Under the pieces are notes generated by a model. It ran no database searches. It saw nothing but the letters and a program-made list of their open reading frames with translations, and was not told the DNA's origin. This document shows positions 1 through 5,461 of a stretch of DNA of 7,729 bases, piece by piece; the first letter of the stretch is position 1; each line of letters starts with the position of its first letter. The position numbers were made by a program, and so were the translations under genes. This DNA comes from an uncultured Mesocricetibacter sp. (GTDB taxonomy: Bacteria; Pseudomonadota; Gammaproteobacteria; Enterobacterales; Pasteurellaceae), in assembly GCA_905373425.1 (NCBI GenBank), contig CAJPST010000107.1, positions 1-7,729 on the forward strand. The letters run 5' to 3'.

Positions 1-624
1 GTATTATTTACCGCGTTTAATTTAACTGCTTGTAGCCTCATTAGCTCTTGGTATGATTCTTGGTTCGGTTCAGAACGTCCGGAAAATATCAAAACCATTG
101 ACAAATCTGATCCGACTTGGCAACAGAATTTATCTAAAATCAAGCAAATTCAAAGTTACAGTGCTCGGGGACAATTAGGGTATATCAGCGAAAAAGAGCG
201 TTTTTCCAGCCGTTTTGAATGGCAATTTAGCAATCCGAAGAATTACATTTTAAAACTATACTCAACCATCAGTTCTACCAGCATGGTTATACAAATGCAT
301 GGAACAGGGATGACAATTTCTGATAATAAAGGCAATCAACGTTCTGAGACCGATGCTAAAATGTTGTTGCGTGAAATTATCGGCATGGATGTCCCGCTGG
401 AGCAACTTGCTTATTGGTTGAAAGGACAACCTGACGAGCGTGCCGACTATCAAGTAGGAGAGAATCATTACCTGATTAGTTTCAGCTACCCTGTCAACGG
501 CAGTGTTTGGACGGCGGATTATTTGAATTATCACAGTGACTTGCTGCCTTCATTACCAAAAGATATTCTGTTAAGAAATCTAGATCAAACACTTAAAATT
601 CGAATTGACAATTGGTCGTTTTAA
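1..624 (+). CDS. lolB: Outer-membrane lipoprotein receptor LolB, 5' end missing
   Basis: LolB is itself a lipoprotein. It takes lipoproteins from the periplasmic carrier LolA and inserts them into the inner leaflet of the outer membrane. The reading frame is open from base 1; the start codon lies upstream of the window. The visible part begins inside the signal peptide and reaches a lipobox L-T-A-C at bases 22-33, so the acylated Cys is codon 11 and the mature protein is 197 residues. The order of segments matches E. coli LolB: a Tyr-x-x-Arg-Gly strand (codons 53-57), a DNKG turn, a helix ending in a Gly-Met-x-x-Pro-Leu segment, and a C-terminal I-D-N-W motif (E. coli M-D-N-W). The loop that carries the key Leu of E. 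coli LolB (NPLGST) aligns here with STISST, giving Ile at codon 90. The stop is TAA at 622-624, with ispE following after 9 bases. Product call is firm; the true start is unknown. Confidence 0.93.
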   Translation, partial: VLFTAFNLTACSLISSWYDSWFGSERPENIKTIDKSDPTWQQNLSKIKQIQSYSARGQLGYISEKERFSSRFEWQFSNPKNYILKLYSTISSTSMVIQMHGTGMTISDNKGNQRSETDAKMLLREIIGMDVPLEQLAYWLKGQPDERADYQVGENHYLISFSYPVNGSVWTADYLNYHSDLLPSLPKDILLRNLDQTLKIRIDNWSF

Positions 625-633
625 CCTTCAATT

Positions 634-1593
634 ATGAAAACACATCAATTATCGACCGCACTTTTTTCCGATTTAATCAAGGGAAACGTCATCCGTTTCC
701 CTTGTCCCGCGAAACTTAATTTATTCTTGTACATTAATGCGAAACGTGACGATGGCTATCACGAGTTACAAACGCTTTTTCAATTTTTAGATTACGGTGA
801 CTGGCTTAGCATAAGTGTACGAAAAGACGGACAAATTAACCTCACGCCGGAAATCCCCAACTTAAAAACCCAGGACAATTTAGTATATCGAGCAGCAAAA
901 CTGTTACAACAAAAGAGCGGAACCAAACTCGGAGCAGAGTTACATTTAGAAAAAGTACTTGCAATGGGAGGCGGGATAGGAGGCGGTTCTTCTAATGCGG
1001 CAACCGCTTTGCTTGCTCTAAATTATTTATGGGAAACCGGTTATTCAATTACCGAACTAGCCGAATTGGGTTTGTCTCTGGGAGCAGATGTACCTATATT
1101 TATTCATGGCAGAGCCTCTTTTGCCGAAGGCGTAGGCGAAAAAATCACTTACTGCTCACCAAAGGAAAAATGGTATCTACTCCTCAAACCTGATGTACAT
1201 ATTTCTACCGCCCAAATATTTTCTTCCGAAGACTTACCACGTAATACACCAAAAAAATTACTCTCTGAGCTAATGAATCAACAATATAGTAATGATTGTG
1301 AAAAAGTTGTGATCAATCACTATGCAGAGGTTGAAGAATTACTCCATTGGCTGCTAAAATATGCACCGGCAAGACTCACGGGAACCGGTGCCTATGTTTT
1401 TGCAGAATTTGATGATGAAAACTCTGCGCAAGCCGTCTTTAGCATTAAACCCGAAAAATTTACCGGTTTTGTTGCAAAAGGTTTAAACATATCTCCCCTA
1501 CATACTATGTTGGAAAATCTTTATCAGCAAAATCAACAACCTGCTCCACATTCACAGACTACAAACCCTGAGGTTATACAATGCCTGATATAA
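634..1593 (+). CDS. ispE: 4-diphosphocytidyl-2-C-methyl-D-erythritol kinase IspE
   Basis: IspE is a cytoplasmic GHMP-family kinase. It phosphorylates the 2-hydroxyl of CDP-methylerythritol with ATP, in the non-mevalonate (MEP) isoprenoid pathway. The substrate-binding PAKLN motif is at residues 25-29 (Lys27 matches the catalytic-site Lys near position 10 in E. coli). The glycine-rich ATP loop MGGGIGGGSSNAAT is at 111-124. G-A-D-V-P follows, with the likely catalytic Asp152, and the RLTGTGAYVFAEF motif is at 248-260. At 319 residues it is longer than E. coli IspE (about 283). There are about 17 extra residues before PAKLN and a roughly 25-residue polar Gln/Pro-rich tail after the usual S-P-L-H end. 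ATG 634 is the only ATG, GTG or TTG start between the in-frame stop (lolB's own TAA) and the conserved core. No clear Shine-Dalgarno precedes it, so translation is probably coupled to lolB. The last 13 bases overlap prs. Confidence 0.97.
   Translation: MKTHQLSTALFSDLIKGNVIRFPCPAKLNLFLYINAKRDDGYHELQTLFQFLDYGDWLSISVRKDGQINLTPEIPNLKTQDNLVYRAAKLLQQKSGTKLGAELHLEKVLAMGGGIGGGSSNAATALLALNYLWETGYSITELAELGLSLGADVPIFIHGRASFAEGVGEKITYCSPKEKWYLLLKPDVHISTAQIFSSEDLPRNTPKKLLSELMNQQYSNDCEKVVINHYAEVEELLHWLLKYAPARLTGTGAYVFAEFDDENSAQAVFSIKPEKFTGFVAKGLNISPLHTMLENLYQQNQQPAPHSQTTNPEVIQCLI
655..663 (-). repeat. DNA uptake signal inside ispE
   Basis: The plus strand reads ACCGCACTT, an exact match to the reverse complement of the Haemophilus-type uptake signal AAGTGCGGT. 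On the minus strand it is followed by C-GATAATT and later GTTTTC, fitting the extended motif with A/T-rich blocks at one-turn spacing. It is read in frame as Thr8-Ala9-Leu10 of IspE, within the N-terminal extension ahead of the kinase core. Confidence 0.9.
1569..1573 (+). promoter_or_regulatory. Ribosome binding site of prs, inside ispE
   Basis: TGAGG lies 7 bases before the prs ATG and within the last codons of ispE. It fixes the prs start at 1581 and shows that prs can recruit ribosomes itself while overlapping ispE by 13 bases in another frame. Confidence 0.75.
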
Positions 1594-2528
1594 AACTCTT
1601 TGCGGGTAATGCCACCCCGGAACTTGCAAAACGCATTTCAGAACGCCTTTACACCTCCTTAGGCGACGCTACCGTAGGTCGCTTCAGTGATGGTGAAATT
1701 CAAGTGCAAATTAATGAAAACGTACGTGGAAGCGATGTTTTCATCATTCAATCCACTTGTTCGCCGACTAATGACAATTTGATGGAATTAATTGTAATGG
1801 TCGATGCATTACGTCGTGCTTCGGCAGGGCGTATCACTGCCGTAATTCCTTATTTCGGTTATGCCCGTCAAGATCGCCGTGTACGTTCCGCCCGTGTACC
1901 AATAACCGCTAAAGTAGTTGCCGACTTTCTATCCAGTGTCGGTGTTGATCGTGTTCTCACTTGCGACTTACACGCCGAACAAATTCAAGGTTTCTTTGAC
2001 GTGCCAGTAGATAACGTATTTGGTTCCCCGGTATTACTTCACGATATTCAGAAAAAAACCGATTTGGAAAACCCGATCGTAGTTTCGCCGGATATTGGCG
2101 GTGTTGTTCGTGCTCGCGCTATTGCAAAACTACTGAATGACAGCGATATGGCAATTATCGACAAACGTCGTCCTAAAGCCAATGTTTCACAAGTTATGCA
2201 TATTATTGGTGACGTGGCCGGACGGGATTGTATTTTGGTTGATGATATGATTGACACCGGCGGAACATTATGTAAAGCCGCAGAGGCGTTAAAAGAGCGT
2301 GGTGCAAAACGTGTATTTGCTTATGCCACACACCCGGTCTTCTCCGGTTCGGCGGTAAAAAATATTGCGAATGACGCATTAGATGAAATCGTTGTTACAG
2401 ACACTATTCCACTTTCCAAGGAAATTAAAGCATTGGGCAAAGTTCGAGCATTAACGCTTTCAGGAATGCTGGCTGAAGCTATTCGTCGTATCAGTAACGA
2501 AGAATCGATCTCCGCAATGTTTAATTAA
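1581..2528 (+). CDS. prs: Ribose-phosphate pyrophosphokinase (PRPP synthetase)
   Basis: Prs transfers pyrophosphate from ATP to ribose 5-phosphate. The product, PRPP, feeds purine, pyrimidine, NAD, histidine and tryptophan synthesis in the cytoplasm. The protein is 315 residues, exactly the usual bacterial class I length, and nearly colinear with E. coli Prs. Visible motifs are the ATP-binding segment Y-A-R-Q-D-R-R at 94-100, the catalytic-site D-L-H-A-E-Q-I-Q with His131, the flexible-loop K-R-R-P at 195-198, and the PRPP-binding loop LVDDMIDTGGT at 219-229 with Asp221 and Asp222. It ends in the conserved RRISNEESISAMF. The lolB-ispE-prs order is a classic gammaproteobacterial cluster; prs would be cotranscribed with ispE and its transcript ends at the hairpin 24 bases beyond the stop. 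Nothing in the protein looks altered. Confidence 0.99.
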   Translation: MPDIKLFAGNATPELAKRISERLYTSLGDATVGRFSDGEIQVQINENVRGSDVFIIQSTCSPTNDNLMELIVMVDALRRASAGRITAVIPYFGYARQDRRVRSARVPITAKVVADFLSSVGVDRVLTCDLHAEQIQGFFDVPVDNVFGSPVLLHDIQKKTDLENPIVVSPDIGGVVRARAIAKLLNDSDMAIIDKRRPKANVSQVMHIIGDVAGRDCILVDDMIDTGGTLCKAAEALKERGAKRVFAYATHPVFSGSAVKNIANDALDEIVVTDTIPLSKEIKALGKVRALTLSGMLAEAIRRISNEESISAMFN

Positions 2529-2551
2529 GACTTTCTTAGTCAAGGACATAA

Positions 2552-2586
2552 AAAAGGTTGCTTTAATGAAGCAACCTTTTGTTTTT
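2552..2586. terminator. Bidirectional intrinsic terminator between prs and mepM
   Basis: A perfect 12-base-pair stem (AAAAGGTTGCTT at 2552-2563 against AAGCAACCTTTT at 2569-2580) closes a 5-base loop. On the plus strand it runs into GTTTTT. On the minus strand the stem's own T-run continues as TTTTTTA. It therefore fits Rho-independent termination of prs from the left and mepM from the right. Confidence 0.9.
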
Positions 2587-2628
2587 CCTGAATATTTGTA
2601 GTATTTTTCCAAAACACCTGATTTTTTG

Positions 2629-2637
2629 ACCGCACTT
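2629..2637 (-). repeat. DNA uptake signal downstream of mepM
   Basis: The plus strand reads ACCGCACTT; on the minus strand AAGTGCGGT is followed by C-AAAAAAT and, one turn later, GTTTTGG, a good extended uptake motif. It is a single copy in the intergenic space between the mepM stop and the shared terminator, not part of a hairpin. Confidence 0.9.
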
Positions 2638-2654
2638 TTAAGCTTATAACAAAC

Positions 2655-4463
2655 TTATAACTTTAACTGACGTTCCACCGTTTTGGCTTTAGTTAAAAAC
2701 TTACGACGCTCTTCCGTGCCCAATCCGGTATTTGTTCCCGGTAATTTTACCGTTATCGGATTCACTGGGCGACCATTAATATGAAACTCATAATGCAAGT
2801 GAGGCCCCGTTGAACGACCGGTATTGCCCGACAAGGCGATACGTTGCCCACGTTTCACTGTTTGCCCTGCTTGTACCATCGGTTTACTCAAATGCATATA
2901 AACCGTTTGATATTCGCGCGAGTGGCGAACAATAATATAACGCCCAGCTCCACTTGCTTGATAAGCAACTTTCTCAATAATACCATCAGCCGGCGCAATA
3001 ACCGGTGTTCCGCTCGGCATAGCAAAATCCACCCCTTTGTGCGGAGCAATTCGTCCGGTAACCGGGTGTTTACGCCGCGGGTTAAACGGTGATGAAATCC
3101 GTGCTTGACGTTGAATCGGATAACGCGCAAAACCTTTACCAATAGTTTCACCTTTATGGTTGTAATACCGCCCGTTCTCCGCTTGAATGGCGTAGTAACT
3201 CTTGCCTTGAGTAATAATATGAATAGCTTCAACATTACCCTGACCGGTTAATTTATCCCCCAAATACTCACGGGAAACCAATAATGCAAATTTATCGCCT
3301 TTTTGGAATTTTCGAATATTTACCTGCCATTGCAATGCACTATTTAATTGTGCGATTTGACGGTTTTCTAAGCCCAGTTTTTTCAATACTCCATTGAAAG
3401 AATTACCGATTTCGCCTTTAATTACATCCCGCTTCCAAACGCTTTTCTTTTCTAAAATATTACGTTTAAATTTACCGTCTTCTAAACGCTCATAAATACG
3501 TTCTTCTTTTTCAGAAACCAGCCAGTTTAAATATTCAAGTTCGTTCTCATTATCTAATATCCAGTAAACTTGCTGCCCTGCTTTTAGGTTTTTGAACTCA
3601 GGAAATGAAGCAATCAATTTCTGACTAGTTTCATCATCCAAACCGGATAATTCCAACACATCTTTTAATGTATCACCACGCACCACCGTATGCGTGAACT
3701 GATCTCTAATACGTTTTGCCTGATCCACCACATCAAGTAAATCATTCACCGCATCCTGTGCCGCCTTAGGCAATTCACCAAAATCATCATCTTTTTCAGG
3801 TTCGATTTGATCCACTTCATCATCTTTATCAGTTAATTCATCATCATAAGATGTAGCGTTATCATCAATCTGTACGATTGCAGGCGGTGGCTCAGGCTCA
3901 GAATGTTGCTCTTCCTGAGGTTTAAAATCATCAACATTATTCTCCGAATTTGACTGATTATTACCGTCTTCCGTATCTGCTGAAAACGGATTAATGCTCT
4001 GATACTGCAAAGTATCCGTGTCTTCCATCGTATCATCTTGGTTTTCCACGGAATCTTTCAAATTTAAAAAAATACCGGTAAAAATTGATAGCAATGCCAA
4101 AAAGAAAATCACCACTTTAAGGCGCGATTTTCGTTTTTGTCTGTCACGCGCTAATTTAGGCAACCCAATTTGTTTAAGCTGGGATTGTTGCTGCATTGAC
4201 TCAAATTGTTTTCTTGGTTCGGTTTCCTTTTTCGAATCAATTTCCTTTTTAGAATCAATTTCCTTTTTCGAATCAATTTCCTTTTCCGAATTAATTTCCT
4301 TTTTGGGCTCAACGGTATTTGACACAGGTTTTCCGGTCTGCGCTTGTTTCTCTCCGCCCTGTTGCTCTTGGGTACTTTGTGCAGGCTGTTGGATATTCTT
4401 CTTTTTTCTTGCCTGTTCAAGTGACTGAGCTTGGTCAACCCGCTTATTTTTACGCTTTACCAA
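2655..4463 (-). CDS. mepM: Murein DD-endopeptidase MepM (M23 zinc metallopeptidase)
   Basis: MepM cleaves the D-Ala-mDAP cross-links of peptidoglycan so that new strands can be inserted during growth. Order along 602 residues: a Lys/Gln/Glu-rich cytoplasmic N-terminus (1-113) with an 18-base-encoded repeat at 51-86; one membrane segment (about 115-135); a strongly acidic, Pro-containing periplasmic linker (137-230); an OapA/LysM-like domain beginning H-T-V-V-R-G-D-T-L (258-303); a middle domain with Q-W-Q and the F-x-K-G-D motif; and an M23 domain (about 455-575). Zinc ligands are His475 and Asp479 (H-K-G-V-D) and His557 of H-L-H; His524 in Y-M-H-L is the expected catalytic His. The M23 half follows E. 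coli MepM (440 residues) closely; the extra length is all N-terminal. The start is TTG at 4463-4461 with AAGGGA 8 bases upstream and an in-frame stop two codons upstream. The gene diverges from znuC. An internal ATG at residue 90 is a weaker alternative. Confidence 0.95.
   Translation of the reverse strand: MVKRKNKRVDQAQSLEQARKKKNIQQPAQSTQEQQGGEKQAQTGKPVSNTVEPKKEINSEKEIDSKKEIDSKKEIDSKKETEPRKQFESMQQQSQLKQIGLPKLARDRQKRKSRLKVVIFFLALLSIFTGIFLNLKDSVENQDDTMEDTDTLQYQSINPFSADTEDGNNQSNSENNVDDFKPQEEQHSEPEPPPAIVQIDDNATSYDDELTDKDDEVDQIEPEKDDDFGELPKAAQDAVNDLLDVVDQAKRIRDQFTHTVVRGDTLKDVLELSGLDDETSQKLIASFPEFKNLKAGQQVYWILDNENELEYLNWLVSEKEERIYERLEDGKFKRNILEKKSVWKRDVIKGEIGNSFNGVLKKLGLENRQIAQLNSALQWQVNIRKFQKGDKFALLVSREYLGDKLTGQGNVEAIHIITQGKSYYAIQAENGRYYNHKGETIGKGFARYPIQRQARISSPFNPRRKHPVTGRIAPHKGVDFAMPSGTPVIAPADGIIEKVAYQASGAGRYIIVRHSREYQTVYMHLSKPMVQAGQTVKRGQRIALSGNTGRSTGPHLHYEFHINGRPVNPITVKLPGTNTGLGTEERRKFLTKAKTVERQLKL
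4206..4313 (-). repeat. 18-base in-frame tandem repeat in mepM
   Basis: Six consecutive 18-base units occur. The four best are at 4223-4240, 4241-4258, 4259-4276 and 4277-4294 (plus-strand unit TTTCCTTTTTCGAATCAA). Degenerate units lie at each end. They encode VEPKKE, INSEKE, IDSKKE, IDSKKE, IDSKKE and TEPRKQ (residues 51-86). Because the unit is a multiple of three, gain or loss of copies would change protein length without breaking the frame. Confidence 0.9.
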
Positions 4464-4471
4464 AAGTTATT

Positions 4472-4477
4472 TCCCTT
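4472..4477 (-). promoter_or_regulatory. Ribosome binding site deciding the TTG start of mepM
   Basis: The minus strand reads AAGGGA here, then 8 bases, then TTG. No ATG is available upstream, because an in-frame TAA lies one codon before the TTG. The next ATG, at residue 90, has only a poor GAG-like sequence upstream. This supports translation of the repeat tract. Confidence 0.65.
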
Positions 4478-4524
4478 ACATTAACGCTTTGTTTCTTTAT
4501 GACATAAAAAAATTGTCAAAATTC

Positions 4525-4530
4525 ATTATA
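4525..4530 (-). promoter_or_regulatory. Candidate -10 element of the mepM promoter
   Basis: The minus strand reads a perfect TATAAT, which would place transcript starts near 4518 and leave a 5' leader of about 55 bases. No good -35 sits 16-18 bases upstream. A perfect TTGACA on the minus strand at 4520-4515 is on the wrong side for this -10 and has no good partner of its own. The region is very AT-rich, so this is tentative. Confidence 0.35.
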
Positions 4531-4566
4531 ACCTATAAAAAGTAAATTAAATGAATAAATTGTAAA

Positions 4567-4583
4567 CATAAATTAAATTTATG
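4567..4583. promoter_or_regulatory. 17-base palindrome, candidate operator between mepM and znuC
   Basis: CATAAATT and AATTTATG form perfect 8-base arms around a single central A. This odd-length, single-base-centre layout is the same as that of Zur and Fur boxes, but the bases do not resemble the E. coli Zur consensus (TGTTATA-N-TATAACA). The palindrome sits just upstream of the best znuC promoter candidate and 37 bases upstream of the mepM -10 candidate. A regulatory role is inferred from position and symmetry only. Confidence 0.4.
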
Positions 4584-4587
4584 CACA

Positions 4588-4626
4588 CGTAACTTGTTAA
4601 ACGTTAAAAAATAAGTTATCGTTACG
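4588..4626. repeat. Interrupted inverted repeat over the znuC promoter region
   Basis: CGTAAC (4588-4593) is the reverse complement of GTTACG (4621-4626). A second pair, AACTT (4591-4595) and AAGTT (4613-4617), is offset inside it. The arms flank the candidate -35 and -10 of znuC. It could be a protein-binding dyad or a chance product of AT-rich sequence. Confidence 0.25.
4594..4622 (+). promoter_or_regulatory. Candidate sigma70 promoter of znuCB
   Basis: TTGTTA (4594-4599) and TATCGT (4617-4622) are separated by 17 bases, giving a start near 4628 and a short leader before the znuC ATG at 4655. The -10 matches 4 of 6 consensus bases. A second option is TTGTCA (4513-4518) with TATAAA (4534-4539), but that spacer is only 15 bases. 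Confidence 0.35.
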
Positions 4627-4654
4627 CCAATTTCTAACATTTTCCGCCCAAACA

Positions 4655-5446
4655 ATGCAAATACATGCAATTAAACTCCCCCTTGTCGAACTCCATAATA
4701 TCAGTGTTGTATTCGAGCAAAAAACCGCTTTAAACAACATAAATCTGCGAATTTATCCTGATTCGGTTATTACTATTGTTGGCCCGAATGGCGGTGGCAA
4801 ATCCACTTTAGTGAAAGTATTGCTTAAACTGTTAAAACCAACCGCAGGGGAAGTCAAATATCATAAAAACGTGTATATCGGTTATGTCCCGCAAAAAATT
4901 CATTTGGATCATAGCTTACCGATTACCGTAGAAAAATTTTTATCGCTGAAAAAAGGCATTAAACGTACAGATATTCAACAAACATTAGAATTATTGTCAA
5001 TCACTCATCTATTGCAAAACAGTATGCAGAAATTATCCGGTGGAGAAATGCAACGAGTTCTGCTGGCTAGAGCCATTTTGGCAAAACCGAACTTGCTGGT
5101 ATTAGATGAACCGACTCAGGGAGTGGATATTAATGGACAAGCAGAGCTTTACCAACTTATTCACCAAACCAGAGAAAAATTGAGTTGTGCCATCTTGATG
5201 GTTTCTCACGACCTGCATCTAGTGATGGCGGATACAAACGAAGTGTTATGCATAAACCAACATATTTGTTGCGCCGGCTCTCCGGAGACCGTTTCCAACG
5301 ATCCTAAATTTATTCACTTTTTCGGTGATCAATTTGCCAAAAATATCGCCGTATATACTCATCACCACAATCATAAACATGATATCGGCGGCGAAGTATG
5401 CTGCACCGCCAATTTGCACACTGCAAAATGTACACATCATAATTAA
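4655..5446 (+). CDS. znuC: Zinc ABC transporter ATP-binding protein ZnuC
   Basis: ZnuC is the cytoplasmic ATPase that powers high-affinity zinc import through ZnuB, with zinc delivered by periplasmic ZnuA. In 263 residues: Walker A GPNGGGKST (43-51), Q-loop within YVPQK (Gln80), ABC signature LSGGE (127-131), Walker B LLVLDEP (147-153), and switch His185 in S-H-D. The ICCAGSPE segment and a histidine cluster Y-x-HHHNHKHD (234-243) match E. coli ZnuC and set it apart from other ABC ATPases. After the His cluster this protein has about 20 more residues with Cys249, Cys250, His255, Cys259, His261 and His262, which the E. coli tail lacks. ATG 4655 has no convincing Shine-Dalgarno; a second ATG at 4665 is out of frame. 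znuB follows after 15 bases, so the two form an operon. In Enterobacteriaceae, znuC is repressed by Zur with zinc; no E. coli-like Zur box is visible here. Confidence 0.97.
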   Translation: MQIHAIKLPLVELHNISVVFEQKTALNNINLRIYPDSVITIVGPNGGGKSTLVKVLLKLLKPTAGEVKYHKNVYIGYVPQKIHLDHSLPITVEKFLSLKKGIKRTDIQQTLELLSITHLLQNSMQKLSGGEMQRVLLARAILAKPNLLVLDEPTQGVDINGQAELYQLIHQTREKLSCAILMVSHDLHLVMADTNEVLCINQHICCAGSPETVSNDPKFIHFFGDQFAKNIAVYTHHHNHKHDIGGEVCCTANLHTAKCTHHN

Positions 5447-5461
5447 AAAGCAGAGAATGTT

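Noticed and set aside
3031..3045. Uptake-signal-like string TTGTGCGGA inside mepM
   Set aside because: It matches only the central GTGCGG of AAGTGCGGT and lacks the flanking A/T blocks; it is ordinary coding sequence for the H-K-G-V-D zinc motif region.
2888..3235. 115-codon minus-strand open frame within mepM
   Set aside because: It lies in another frame over the conserved M23 domain, is rich in Arg and Leu as expected for a shadow, and shows no family pattern.
4018..4428. 136-codon plus-strand open frame opposite the mepM N-terminus
   Set aside because: Its Phe/Ser-rich repeats are simply the reverse strand of the Lys/Glu repeat tract; there is no recognisable domain and the minus-strand protein is a clear MepM.
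4523..4541. TTATA-ACC-TATAA as a Zur box
   Set aside because: The arms are only 5 bases with a 3-base centre, unlike the single-base centre and longer arms of known Zur boxes; it is more easily explained by overlapping -10-like sequences in AT-rich DNA.
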